Shown in pieces: positions 1-9,374 of a DNA stretch of 64,000 nt. Every line of letters begins with the position of its first letter. Positions within the stretch are counted from its first letter, which is position 1. Origin of the DNA: Candidatus Borkfalkia ceftriaxoniphila (GTDB lineage: Bacteria > Bacillota > Clostridia > Christensenellales > Borkfalkiaceae); contig NZ_SDOZ01000002.1 of NCBI RefSeq assembly GCF_004134775.1, forward strand, positions 1,400,005 to 1,464,004, given 5' to 3'. Position numbers and translations under genes: made by a program. The notes beneath the pieces were generated by a model. It ran no database searches. It was not told the origin of the DNA and worked only from the letters and a program-made list of their open reading frames with translations.

Positions 1-689
1 CCAACACGCTCGTCATCAGTTTTTATTATTTCATCGCGGGATTTTTTCCGTCGCTGGTTCTGGCGGTTATGCTGTTCGATCTTTCGTCGAGTAAGCTGAG
101 AAAGGTTTCGCAGACCATCGTCTACATACCTTACTTTTTTTCCTGGGTCATCGTGTACGGTATCTGTTACGGCTTGTTGTCCAACACGGGTATCCTCAAT
201 TCCATCATCACGGGCCTTGGCGGCAAACGCGTGGATTTTCTTTTGAACGCCAATTATATCCGCACCATTCTCGTCGTCACCTATATCTGGAAACAGGTGG
301 GCTGGGGCACCATCATTTACCTTGCCGCCATGCTTTCGATCGACGTGACGCTCTACGACGTTGCCAAACTCGACGGCTGCGGCCCCATCCGCCGCACTTT
401 CGTGATCACCCTCCCGGGCATCAAAAACATCACAGTGTTTCTGCTCGTTCTGGCTCTCGGCGGCATTTTGAACGGCGGCAATACCGAACAGATCCTGCTC
501 TTTTACTCGCCCGCGACCTGGTCGAAAGCGGATACCATCGGCACGTGGATGTACCGCGAGGGACTGAGAAATCCCGACCAGTTCAGCGTGGCGGCGGCTC
601 TCTCGTTTTTGCAGGCGACCATCGGCATGATCCTCGTGCTCATCTCCAACAAACTGTCCACGAAATATGCGAAGATCAGCATCTGGTAA
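1..689 (+). CDS. ABC sugar transporter permease, LplB type (5' partial)
   Basis: Inner-membrane permease of a CUT1-type importer. The reading frame is open from base 3, upstream of the first ATG at 69, and that upstream peptide continues the family's usual membrane segment, so the gene begins outside the window. The visible part has about five hydrophobic segments. The cytoplasmic EAA loop that contacts the ATPase is seen around DVAKLDGCGPIRR, about 105 residues after the ATG at 69. The second permease follows 10 nt after the stop and a solute-binding lipoprotein follows that, giving the order LplB-YtcP-LplA. No ATPase gene is nearby, which is usual for these systems because they share an MsmX-like ATPase encoded elsewhere. 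Substrate is inferred to be an oligosaccharide from the rhamnosidase downstream. Confidence 0.9.
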   Translation, partial: NTLVISFYYFIAGFFPSLVLAVMLFDLSSSKLRKVSQTIVYIPYFFSWVIVYGICYGLLSNTGILNSIITGLGGKRVDFLLNANYIRTILVVTYIWKQVGWGTIIYLAAMLSIDVTLYDVAKLDGCGPIRRTFVITLPGIKNITVFLLVLALGGILNGGNTEQILLFYSPATWSKADTIGTWMYREGLRNPDQFSVAAALSFLQATIGMILVLISNKLSTKYAKISIW

Positions 690-699
690 GGGGGAAAAC

Positions 700-1614
700 A
701 TGGAAAACAACAGGGTAGGCCTTTTATCGAAAATAAAACGCGCCATGCGCCGCGAGCGCTGGAACGCAGAGCGGTATTATCAGATTTTTTTATACGTCTT
801 TATTTTTCTGCTTTCGCTCGTATGCCTATATCCGCTCGTATACGTTTTGAGCGCCTCGCTGATGAGTGTTTCCGAATGGCAGGCGCGCGGCGGCGTGTTT
901 CTGGTGCCGCACCGCCCCACGCTGGAAGCGTATAAATTCGTACTGTCCCAGCACCAGTTGTACCAGTCTTTGGGCGTGAGCGTCGCGAGGACGGTTGTGG
1001 GCGCGGTCCTTTCCGTCGTCACCTGCGCTTTGACGGGCTATGCGCTCTCCCGAAATGACTTTTTCGGAAAAAAGCCGCTGTCTGTGCTGCTCTTTATCAC
1101 CCTCATCTATTACGGAGGGTTGATCCCGAGTTATCTCGTCATCGAGCAGATGGGGCTTTTGAACACCTTCTGGGTATTCGTTATTCCCTCCATGCTGGGC
1201 GGCTGGAACGCGCTCGTGTTCCGCCAGACGTTCCAGGGCGTTCCCCCCGAGATAGAGGAGTCCGCCATGGTGGACGGCGCGTCGCCGCTGCGCATATTGT
1301 GGTCCATTCTGTTACCCATGAATATGCCCACGGTGGCGGTCATACTGCTCTTTTCGGCGGTGGGGCAGTGGAATTCCTGGTTCGACGCGTCGATGTATAT
1401 CGATTCGTCCAACGCGTCGCTCACGCCTCTGCAACTCTTTTTGCAGCGCGTGTTTGCGGAACAAAAGCCCGATTCGGGGCAGGCGACCCTCTTAAACGTG
1501 GAAACACAGAAAATGGCGGTCGCCGTGATCGGTATCGTTCCTATCCTCTGCGTATACCCTTTCTTTCAGAAATACTTTACAAAGGGCGTGTACGTCGGAG
1601 CGGTCAAGGGATAA
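700..1614 (+). CDS. ABC sugar transporter permease, YtcP/LplC type
   Basis: Second membrane subunit of the CUT1 importer, 304 residues. The ATG at 700 is chosen because GGGGG/GGGGAAAA sits just before it; an in-frame ATG at 667 would overlap the previous gene and lacks a ribosome site. Six hydrophobic segments are visible. The first follows a basic N-terminus (about residues 25-50), and the EAA loop reads EIEESAMVDGASPLRI near residue 190. The C-terminus ends in the family-typical form YFTKGVYVGAVKG. It is cotranscribed with the neighbouring permease and binding protein, with 10 and 16 nt gaps. Confidence 0.93.
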   Translation: MENNRVGLLSKIKRAMRRERWNAERYYQIFLYVFIFLLSLVCLYPLVYVLSASLMSVSEWQARGGVFLVPHRPTLEAYKFVLSQHQLYQSLGVSVARTVVGAVLSVVTCALTGYALSRNDFFGKKPLSVLLFITLIYYGGLIPSYLVIEQMGLLNTFWVFVIPSMLGGWNALVFRQTFQGVPPEIEESAMVDGASPLRILWSILLPMNMPTVAVILLFSAVGQWNSWFDASMYIDSSNASLTPLQLFLQRVFAEQKPDSGQATLLNVETQKMAVAVIGIVPILCVYPFFQKYFTKGVYVGAVKG

Positions 1615-1630
1615 AAAATAAAAGGAGAAG

Positions 1631-3256
1631 ATGATGAAACTGATTCAAAAATGTTTGGTAGTGCTATTGTCGCTCTTGTTGGCGGGAAGCGTTTTGGCGG
1701 GCTGCGGCGGCCGCGGAAATTCGCAGACGGCGACCGACGACATCGTGGAAATACTCTACCGCGGGTGGAACAATCTGCCCATCGAAAATTCCTACGTAAA
1801 TAATCCGTACAAGGAATTTATCGACAAAAAATACAATTTCGATTACCGTGTTTCCCTTTCATCGGATTTTACGAACGAAGTGTCCAAACGCTTTGCCTCG
1901 ACAAAGACGCGCCTTCCCGACATCGTCATGTTCGAGACACAGGACTACGCGGCGATGAAGAGCCTGTACAATCAGGGATTTTTCATCGAGGATTACACGC
2001 CTTATCTCGATTCGCTGCCGCAGTATAAGGCTCTGTTTGAAAACAATCTCGCCGCCAAGGCGAAACTGACCGAAAACGGCAATATCATCGCGCTTACGCG
2101 CGAGGCGAACGATCCTGTGTGGATGCACAAGATCCGCAAGGATTGGGTGGAAAAATACGCGAACGGCAAGATTCCCGCCACGGTGGACGAACTGCTCGCA
2201 ATGGCGGAAAACGTGAAGAAAGATTCCAAGGCGGGCGACGAAAAATATCTGTTCACCGCCGCGGGCAGCCGCAAGGATATCGGCGATCTCCACCGTTTCC
2301 AGTTCATGTTCGGCGATTACGACGACTGGTACGTCAAAGACGGTGAGGTGAGTCATCCCATTCTGGACGGCACGCACGAAAAGTTTTTGAAGTTCTGCCG
2401 TACGCTGTACGAGAAGGATTATATCGATCCCAACTTCCTGTTGCAGGACTGGACGCAGAAAAAGACGCTTTTGCACAACGGGCATATCGGCATCGACTAT
2501 TATACGCCCGCTATCGCCACCGAACAGATCTTTTATAATAACAACGACGAGAGCCAGACGAATATCTGGATGAATATGCCCATGCCTACGGATACGGCGG
2601 GCGTGACGCGCGGCGGCGTGACGCAGGAAACTTTCCAGTACTATTTCGTCATCAACAAAAAACTGACGGAAAACGAAGAAAAATTCGCCTCCGTGCTGCA
2701 ATTCCTGAACGATATGCTATATCCCGAAGACGAGGCGGAGCGCAACGAGAGTACGTATATGAAGATACGCTGGGGCGTGGACGTGGACAATTACGAGATC
2801 GGAGAGGGCAAGGAGATGGAACCCGTTTTAAGAGACGGCAAAGATACGGGATTCATCACTTATTATTATCAGAAGAACCCGCAGAACCACGCACGCCCGA
2901 CCAACGGCGCGACCTGGGATTACGGCGTGCCCATGGCGACGACCAACGACAAAGTTGTAGAGTATCTGGGCGCGACCAGTTACGGACAGAGCGCGTACGA
3001 CTATATCGATCTCTATAACGGCGCGCTGGAATACAATCTGAAAAATCCCAATTTCAACTACGGCGAAATGGTGAACATCAGTTCGCGCATAGAGAGCAAA
3101 CTCACCGACCTTTTGAACGAGTTCGAAACGACGTATATTCTGGGCACGGCTTCCCGCTCGTACGAGGAATTCCGCAATACCTGGCTGCAATACGGCGGGG
3201 AAACGGCGAAGAGGACGGCGGAGCAGCAGTTCAGGGCCGCGGGCTTACTCAAATAA
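1631..3256 (+). CDS. Extracellular solute-binding lipoprotein, LplA type
   Basis: Substrate-capturing component of the importer encoded just upstream, 541 residues, lipid-anchored on the outside of the membrane. The signal peptide ends in the lipobox LAGC with the lipidated Cys at residue 25. The length is that of the large LplA-like CUT1 binding proteins rather than the roughly 420-residue MalE type. An AAAGGAG ribosome site precedes the ATG; a second ATG three bases later is an equally possible start. The rest is a soluble two-lobed binding fold by family knowledge. The ligand cannot be read from sequence; the GH78 enzyme in the same direction suggests a rhamnose-containing saccharide. Confidence 0.92.
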   Translation: MMKLIQKCLVVLLSLLLAGSVLAGCGGRGNSQTATDDIVEILYRGWNNLPIENSYVNNPYKEFIDKKYNFDYRVSLSSDFTNEVSKRFASTKTRLPDIVMFETQDYAAMKSLYNQGFFIEDYTPYLDSLPQYKALFENNLAAKAKLTENGNIIALTREANDPVWMHKIRKDWVEKYANGKIPATVDELLAMAENVKKDSKAGDEKYLFTAAGSRKDIGDLHRFQFMFGDYDDWYVKDGEVSHPILDGTHEKFLKFCRTLYEKDYIDPNFLLQDWTQKKTLLHNGHIGIDYYTPAIATEQIFYNNNDESQTNIWMNMPMPTDTAGVTRGGVTQETFQYYFVINKKLTENEEKFASVLQFLNDMLYPEDEAERNESTYMKIRWGVDVDNYEIGEGKEMEPVLRDGKDTGFITYYYQKNPQNHARPTNGATWDYGVPMATTNDKVVEYLGATSYGQSAYDYIDLYNGALEYNLKNPNFNYGEMVNISSRIESKLTDLLNEFETTYILGTASRSYEEFRNTWLQYGGETAKRTAEQQFRAAGLLK

Positions 3257-3279
3257 AAATTTTATAAGGGGACAGGAAT

Positions 3280-6246
3280 ATGAGAAACAAACTTTTAGTG
3301 TTTATCTTGGCGCTCTTCTCGCTTTCGGCGGCGTTCGCGCTCGCCTCTTGCGGGGGCGGCGGGCCGAAAGTGACGCCCTCCAAAGCGGAATACGATATCG
3401 GCGCGGGCGGCGATCTGGAATTTACCGTCGATCTGAACGGCGGCAAACTCACGCGCGTCAAGGACGACGGCGCGGTCGTCGATCCGACGGAATACCTCTT
3501 CGAGGAAAAGGAAAACAAACTGACGATTTTCGAATCGTACCTTCTCTACGCGGAGACGAAGGAACACACCTTTACGCTCGTGACCGACAAGGGCGAAACG
3601 GAATTTATCGTCAATATTACCAACAAAGTCAAGACGAGTTTCGACGAGTCCGACCGCGGCTATGCTTACGGTTCGGGCAAGGATCTCGAAATCGACGCGG
3701 ACTTTTCGACCGCCACGGTGTCCTCGGTGACTGCGGGCGGGCGCAAACTTGCCTCTGCCGATTATTCGTACGACGGCGCGGCGAAAAAATTTGCGGTCAA
3801 GACGGCGTTTCTGGATACGCTGTACGGTGAAACGGAGATCACCGTCAATCTTTCCAACAACCAGTCGTATAAATTCAAAGTGACTTCCGACTGCCTGTTC
3901 GCCGCCAACTTCGACGACGATAATATTCCTTCATTCTACAACGAATACCGCAACGCGACGACGACCGCCGCGGGCTGGAACGGCACGAGGGCGCTGCATT
4001 GGAAGGGCAACGGCGGCAATCTGATGATCTTCTATGTGGAAAACTATAATTACGGTTTGCAGACTGCGTTCGAGGCAGGCAAGACCTACTGCCTGTCCTT
4101 CCAGTTCAAAAACAACTGGACGGGCGAAGGAAATCCCGAAGGATTCGTGGGCATGAGTCTTTCCAACACTGCGCTGTTCAATCTGAATTACCTCAATAAC
4201 ACGGTGGACGGTGGCGTGGCGAGTTGCGACGCAAACGGCGTGTGGAGCGTGAAAATTTACTTCGACGCGCCCGCCGCGGGACAGTTCACCTATATGTACA
4301 CGGGCTATCGTGACGGTTCCGACGCGGTGCTGTTCGACCTCTTGTTCGACAATATCGTGCTTCTGGAAGCGGAAGACCGCCCCCCCGTTCTCGACGAACG
4401 CGACGGGGAAAAGACTTTTTCCAAAGGACAGGAGAGCGATCTGTGGTTCGACGGCGAATTCGGGCTTTCCAAAGTCAAGAGCGTTTCTGCGGGAGGCAAA
4501 ACGCTTTCCGCCGAAGACTATTCGGTGCTCGCGTCGAGCGTGATCCTTAAAAATTCCTACCTTTCTAAACTTACCGAAGACACGCAGTTTATCGTGACGT
4601 TTGAAAACGACAAGACGGTCGCTTTCAAGGTGAAACTGGGCAAATCCCTTTCCACCGTGTTCGACGAGGACAACGAGCGCGAGTATCTCTACGGCAGCGG
4701 CGATCTCTCCTTCGACGTAAATTTCCGCGGATTCTCCGTACTTTCCGTCAAAAACGGGCAGGAACTTGTGCCCGAATCCGCGTATGTGCTTGCAGAGAAC
4801 AAACTGACCGTCAAACAGGCGTATCTCGACACGCTGCAAGGGAAGAACGACTTCGTGCTCACCGTGGACAATGCGGGGCTGGTGGACGGTAAAGACGAGG
4901 CGGAAACGCACGCTTTTTTCATCACCTCCAACGCAGCGGTCAATATCGGGTTCGGCGAATCGGATATCCTGAGTTCGGGCATCGTCGGGGCGATCGCGCC
5001 CGCGAAAAACGAGATCGCCGACGGCTGGGACGGTAAGGCGTGGAACCTCTCCGCCACGGGCGGCAATTTTATGGCGATGAAGGCGGCGGGCGCGGCGTGG
5101 AGTTACGGTTCGTATGAGGCTCCCTTCGTGGATAACACGCTCTATTGCCTGCAATTCGACGTAAAACTCAATTCCCAGACCAAACTTGAGGGAGAAGCGT
5201 CGTTCGTCAACTTTATTCTCCACGGCACTTCTGTCCTCGCGTCTTTCCATTTCGACGAGAACAAGACGTTTGTGCCCGAAGCGGACAAGGGCGTCACGTT
5301 CGTCGACCGCGGTAACGGCGTATATACCGTATCTTTCCGATTCACGTATATGTTAGAGGGACTTTCGGGCGAAGAAGGATGCGTGCGCATCGAGGCGCAG
5401 CAGTATAACGAATATTCGTACGATATTCTCTTTGATAAGGTCGTCGTTTACGCGGTGCCTCTGGCGACTTCCGCGCTCTACGAGCACGGTTCGATGCGCG
5501 ACGTTTCCTACAACGTGACGTTTGAAGAAGTGAAAGAAGTCAAGGCGAACGGAGTGGCGCTCGCCGCCGGTCAATACGCACTGGAAGACGGCAAACTCAT
5601 AATCCGCGGCGCGTTTGCGGAAACGATCGTCGGCTCTGCGGAGATCGTCGCCACCAAGAGCGACGACGCCGAGGAAACGTTCATACTTCTTTCCACGCTG
5701 TTACAGGATATCGACTTCGAGCGCGAAACGGATCCGGGCTTTATGGCGGCGGACATTCTGACCTCTACGCAGAACGGCGCGGTCGAAAACGGCATCGAGG
5801 GCAAGTCCTGGCAACTTACGGCGACGGGCGGCAACTTCATGACATTTGCGCCCGCGGCTTCGCAGTGGCTTTCGGTCAACATGTGGCCCGCTACGATCAC
5901 CGAATTCCGCGCGGGCGTCAGATACGCGCTGCAATTCGACGTAAAACTTCTCGGACAGTACGCGCACGGCACCAAGGACGCGCCCGCGGCCGCGGTCAAC
6001 TTTATCCTGCACGGCACCGATCACGACGGCAAGTTCTACTTCGATGTGACGACGGGCGCGCTCACCGTCACAGAGGATGTCGGCGTTACCGTTACGGGCG
6101 GAGAAAACGGCGTCTACACGGTAAAATTCGAATTCGTCTACACGCCCTCAGGACACGAAGGCTGCGTGCGGCTGGAAGCGGATTCGTGGCAGAACGTCGA
6201 CTACGATATCCTGTTCGATAATATATCCGTAAATCAAATCGTATAA
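3280..6246 (+). CDS. Large modular lipoprotein with X2-like Ig modules and jelly-roll modules
   Basis: Secreted lipoprotein of 988 residues (lipobox LASC, Cys24), with no recognisable catalytic domain. Five Ig-like modules resemble the CBM_X2 family; each has a Dx-Y...(L/I)TI/TV-(K/F)xx(Y/F)L pattern as in NKLTVKQAYLDTL. They sit at about residues 30-112, 115-202, 366-455, 456-550 and 726-805. Three jelly-roll, carbohydrate-binding-like modules lie at about 204-365, 551-725 and 809-988. Each of these has a WDGKAWNLSATGGN-type strand and a closing YDILFDN(I/V) strand. The order is X2-X2-jelly, X2-X2-jelly, X2-jelly. It follows the binding protein by 23 nt, so it probably binds polysaccharide at the cell surface for the same importer. 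The binding function is inferred. Confidence 0.8.
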   Translation: MRNKLLVFILALFSLSAAFALASCGGGGPKVTPSKAEYDIGAGGDLEFTVDLNGGKLTRVKDDGAVVDPTEYLFEEKENKLTIFESYLLYAETKEHTFTLVTDKGETEFIVNITNKVKTSFDESDRGYAYGSGKDLEIDADFSTATVSSVTAGGRKLASADYSYDGAAKKFAVKTAFLDTLYGETEITVNLSNNQSYKFKVTSDCLFAANFDDDNIPSFYNEYRNATTTAAGWNGTRALHWKGNGGNLMIFYVENYNYGLQTAFEAGKTYCLSFQFKNNWTGEGNPEGFVGMSLSNTALFNLNYLNNTVDGGVASCDANGVWSVKIYFDAPAAGQFTYMYTGYRDGSDAVLFDLLFDNIVLLEAEDRPPVLDERDGEKTFSKGQESDLWFDGEFGLSKVKSVSAGGKTLSAEDYSVLASSVILKNSYLSKLTEDTQFIVTFENDKTVAFKVKLGKSLSTVFDEDNEREYLYGSGDLSFDVNFRGFSVLSVKNGQELVPESAYVLAENKLTVKQAYLDTLQGKNDFVLTVDNAGLVDGKDEAETHAFFITSNAAVNIGFGESDILSSGIVGAIAPAKNEIADGWDGKAWNLSATGGNFMAMKAAGAAWSYGSYEAPFVDNTLYCLQFDVKLNSQTKLEGEASFVNFILHGTSVLASFHFDENKTFVPEADKGVTFVDRGNGVYTVSFRFTYMLEGLSGEEGCVRIEAQQYNEYSYDILFDKVVVYAVPLATSALYEHGSMRDVSYNVTFEEVKEVKANGVALAAGQYALEDGKLIIRGAFAETIVGSAEIVATKSDDAEETFILLSTLLQDIDFERETDPGFMAADILTSTQNGAVENGIEGKSWQLTATGGNFMTFAPAASQWLSVNMWPATITEFRAGVRYALQFDVKLLGQYAHGTKDAPAAAVNFILHGTDHDGKFYFDVTTGALTVTEDVGVTVTGGENGVYTVKFEFVYTPSGHEGCVRLEADSWQNVDYDILFDNISVNQIV

Positions 6247-6254
6247 ATAAAACG

Positions 6255-6281
6255 GGCGGGGAAAGCGACGCTTTCCCCGCC
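6255..6281 (+). other. Intercistronic stem-loop without T-tract
   Basis: Perfect 12-bp stem GGCGGGGAAAGC / GCTTTCCCCGCC with a GAC loop, between the modular lipoprotein and the rhamnosidase gene. It is followed by TTCGAAAAGG, not a T-run, so it is more likely an RNA-processing or stability element that uncouples expression of the surface protein from the enzyme than a terminator. Confidence 0.6.
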
Positions 6282-6300
6282 TTCGAAAAGGAAGACTTGT

Positions 6301-8868
6301 ATGCTGAAAATTCAACATTTCACCGTAGAACACAGAATCGAGCCTTTGGGGCTGGATGAGGAGCGCCCCGCGTTTTCCTATCGTCTCGAATCCGACCGCA
6401 GGAACGTCGTGCAGAAAAAAATGCGGCTCGTCGTCCGGCAAGGGGAGAATACCGTGTGGGACACGGGCATGACCGAAAGCGGCGAAACGCTCTATCATAT
6501 ATATGCGGGCGCGCCGCTCGCGCCCTGCACGCGCTACGACGTAAAGGTACATGCCGAGGACAACCACGGGGATACGGCGAGCGCCGAAACCTGTTTCGAA
6601 ACGGGGCTGATGCCCCGTATATCGCCTGTCAAGGCACAGTTCGTCACCCACGGGTTCGAGGAAGAGAATCTATGCCCCGTGCTCTGCAAGCGCTTTTCCT
6701 GCGGCAAAAAGGTGCGTGGCGCGCGCCTGTACGCCTCTGCGCTCGGCATGTACGATCTGATGCTCAACGGCGAACGCGTCGGCGATCTGTATTTCACGCC
6801 CTATTGGACGAGTTACCGCTATGCGCTCGAATACCAGACGTACGATGTCACGGCGCTTTTGCGGGAACACAACGAGTTGGAAATGACGCTTGCCGACGGC
6901 TGGTACAAGGGGGAACTCACCTGGCTGCGCAAAAAGAATCTGTACGGCGACCGCCTGGCGGGCTGGCTGGAACTACACGTTTGTTACGAGGACGGCACTA
7001 CGGAAAAAATCGTCACCGACGAAACGTGGCAGTCACGTCAAAGCAGTATCATATCTTCGCTGTACGACGGCGAATGCCAGAACTTTTGTGCGGAAAAGGG
7101 AGAAACGCGCCCCGCGCGCGTCTATGCGCACGATACGGGCATTCTCGTTTCGCAGTTGAATGAACCCGTGCGCCGCCGCGAGATTTTGAAAGTAAAAGAG
7201 ATCCTGAAATCCCCGCAGGGCGAAACCATTCTCGATTTCGGTCAAAATCTCACGGGACGGGTGGAATTTCGCGCGCGCGGCAAAAAGGGACAAAAGGTCG
7301 TTCTCCGCTTTGCCGAAGTGCTCGACAGGTACGGCAACCTCTATACGGACAATCTCCGCACCGCCAAGGCGACGGATACTTTCATTCTGAGCGGTAAAGA
7401 ACAGACGTACGCGCCGCGGTTCACCTTTCACGGTTTCCGCTACTGCGAAGTGCAGGGCGCGGACGGCTTAACTCTTGAAGATTTTCGGGCGGTCGCCATG
7501 TACAGCGATATGGCGCGCAGCGGGAGGCTGGAAACTTCCGACGAGGATATGAACAAACTGTACGAAAATCAGTTTTGGAGCAACCGCGGCAACTTTTTGG
7601 ATCTTCCCACCGACTGCCCCCAGCGCGACGAGCGGCTGGGCTGGACGGCGGACGCCATGATCTATTGCCGTACGGCGTGCACCAATTTCAACGCCTACCT
7701 GTTTTTCCGCAAATGGCTCAAAGACGTGGCGCACGAGCAGAGCACCGAATACGGCGTGCCGCACATCGTGCCGAACCCGCTCGAGCAAACGGATTCCGCC
7801 GCCGCCGCGTGGAGCGACGCCGCCGCGGTCATTCCCTGGGTATTGTACCGCGTGTACGGCGACAGGCGCATTCTGGAAGAACAGTTCGGGAGTATGCGCG
7901 GATGGGTGGATTACGTGGCGGCGCACGCCGACCGGGACGGGCTGTGGAAGAGCAATTTCCAGTTCGGGGACTGGCTCGCTCTGGACATGGACGAATTTTC
8001 CGACCGCACGGGCAGTACGGACAAATACTTTCTCGCCAACGCCTTTTACCTTAATTCCGCGCGCATCGTATGCGACGCGGCACATGTGCTAGGCAGGGCA
8101 GATGACGAGAAAAAGTACCGCGCGCTCTATGAAAACCTGCTTTCCGCCATGCAACGCGAGTATATCACCGCCACGGGGCGCATGGTTTCTGAAACGCAGA
8201 CGGCGTACGTCATTGCGCTGTGTTTCGATATCGTGCCCGAAAATTTCCGCCAAGCGTTCGTGGAGCGGCTCTCCGCGGACATAAAACGCCGCGGGCATTT
8301 CATGACGGGATTTTTAGGCACGCCTTTCATCTGTTTCGCCCTTACCGACAACGGCAGACAGTCGCTGACCGATCTTATACTGCGCCGCGATAAATACCCC
8401 AGTTGGCTGTATCCCATCCGCCACGGCGCCACTACCATGTGGGAGCGCTGGAACAGCCGTCTGGAAAACGGCGATTTCAACCCCGGCGACATGAATTCTT
8501 TCAACCACTGTGCATACGGTTCGGTGGCGGAATGGCTGTACCGCCGACTCGCGGGTATCGAAGAAATAGAGCCTGGCTACCGTAAGATACGCATTTGCCC
8601 CGTTTACAGCGCGGGTTATTACGATTACAGCCGCGGCACCGTGACCGCGAGCGACGAGGTCAGTCCCGTCTATATGGAGGGGATCGACCGTGTGAAAGGT
8701 ACGTATGAAAGCGTGTACGGCGAGATCAGTGCGGAAACAGACTATAAAGAGGGCGTTTTGCGCGTCAAGATCCCTCCGAACACGACCGCCCTCGTCGTTA
8801 CGCCCGACGGGAAAGAGCACGAAGTGGGGTCGGGAAGTTACGTATTTACTTTCGGGAGCCTACGGTGA
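6301..8868 (+). CDS. Alpha-L-rhamnosidase, GH78
   Basis: Cytoplasmic glycosidase of 855 residues without a signal peptide, releasing terminal alpha-L-rhamnose by an inverting mechanism. The hallmark motif DCPQRDERLGW starts at residue 438; by comparison with characterised GH78 enzymes the second acidic residue of RDE (Glu444) is the likely general acid. The partner base is the Glu in MWERW (Glu715). Domain order fits the family: N-terminal beta domains (about 1-320), the six-hairpin barrel (about 400-770) and a C-terminal beta domain. AAGGAAG precedes the ATG. The location behind an importer and a binding lipoprotein suggests hydrolysis of imported rhamnosides. The stop overlaps the next gene's GTG start by 4 nt. 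Confidence 0.93.
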   Translation: MLKIQHFTVEHRIEPLGLDEERPAFSYRLESDRRNVVQKKMRLVVRQGENTVWDTGMTESGETLYHIYAGAPLAPCTRYDVKVHAEDNHGDTASAETCFETGLMPRISPVKAQFVTHGFEEENLCPVLCKRFSCGKKVRGARLYASALGMYDLMLNGERVGDLYFTPYWTSYRYALEYQTYDVTALLREHNELEMTLADGWYKGELTWLRKKNLYGDRLAGWLELHVCYEDGTTEKIVTDETWQSRQSSIISSLYDGECQNFCAEKGETRPARVYAHDTGILVSQLNEPVRRREILKVKEILKSPQGETILDFGQNLTGRVEFRARGKKGQKVVLRFAEVLDRYGNLYTDNLRTAKATDTFILSGKEQTYAPRFTFHGFRYCEVQGADGLTLEDFRAVAMYSDMARSGRLETSDEDMNKLYENQFWSNRGNFLDLPTDCPQRDERLGWTADAMIYCRTACTNFNAYLFFRKWLKDVAHEQSTEYGVPHIVPNPLEQTDSAAAAWSDAAAVIPWVLYRVYGDRRILEEQFGSMRGWVDYVAAHADRDGLWKSNFQFGDWLALDMDEFSDRTGSTDKYFLANAFYLNSARIVCDAAHVLGRADDEKKYRALYENLLSAMQREYITATGRMVSETQTAYVIALCFDIVPENFRQAFVERLSADIKRRGHFMTGFLGTPFICFALTDNGRQSLTDLILRRDKYPSWLYPIRHGATTMWERWNSRLENGDFNPGDMNSFNHCAYGSVAEWLYRRLAGIEEIEPGYRKIRICPVYSAGYYDYSRGTVTASDEVSPVYMEGIDRVKGTYESVYGEISAETDYKEGVLRVKIPPNTTALVVTPDGKEHEVGSGSYVFTFGSLR

Positions 8869-9341
8869 TCCGCTGCGTATTCTTTGACCGCGACGGCACG
8901 CTGGGTACGCTGGACGATGTCCGCTATCCGCAGACGTTCCGTCTTTTTCCCGACGCGAAGAAGACGATAGACGCGTTAAAAGCGCGCGGAATGTTTGTCT
9001 TTATCGCAAGCAATCAGTCGTGTGTCGCGCGGGGTACCGATGGCGGCTACGATTTTGCCCGTGAATTTTCTCTTCTGGGCGCGGATGATTGGTTCATCTG
9101 CCCGCACGACAAAAAAGACGGCTGCGCTTGTCGCAAGCCGAAAACGGGGCTTTTGGACGAGGCTGTGCGAAAATACGGTCTGATAAGGCGCGAGTGTGCC
9201 ATGGTGGGGGATCGGGAGACGGATATCGAATGCGGCAGGGCGGCGGGCATGTTTACCGTCCTTTTAGACGACTCGGGCGCAAAGCTGACGGAGGCGGACG
9301 TTTCTGTGCGTTCGCTCTCCGAATTATTGTATTTATTATAA
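8865..9341 (+). CDS. HAD-family phosphatase, HisB-N/GmhB type
   Basis: Small HAD phosphatase of 158 residues. Motif I is FFDRDGTLG and motif IV is VGDRETDIECG. Between them is a Cys/His loop, CPHDKKDGCACRKPKTG, matching the C-x-H...C-x-C zinc site of histidinol-phosphatase and heptose-bisphosphate phosphatase (GmhB) relatives. Starts with GTG overlapping the rhamnosidase TGA (GTGA), so it is translationally coupled. No histidine or heptose genes are adjacent, so the substrate is unknown; a sugar phosphate is a reasonable inference. Confidence 0.82.
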   Translation: MIRCVFFDRDGTLGTLDDVRYPQTFRLFPDAKKTIDALKARGMFVFIASNQSCVARGTDGGYDFAREFSLLGADDWFICPHDKKDGCACRKPKTGLLDEAVRKYGLIRRECAMVGDRETDIECGRAAGMFTVLLDDSGAKLTEADVSVRSLSELLYLL

Positions 9342-9342
9342 T

Positions 9343-9371
9343 AAAAGGCATACCCTTGCGGGTATGCTTTT
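9343..9371. terminator. Bidirectional intrinsic terminator
   Basis: Inverted repeat CATACCC / GGGTATG flanked by AAAA and TTTT, lying between the convergent HAD phosphatase and GNAT genes, with usable T-runs on both strands. Confidence 0.75.
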
Positions 9372-9374
9372 AAT

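Noticed and set aside
3931-5250. 439-residue open frame on the minus strand
   Set aside because: Antisense shadow of the modular lipoprotein; no family resemblance and an Arg/His-rich composition caused by codon bias.
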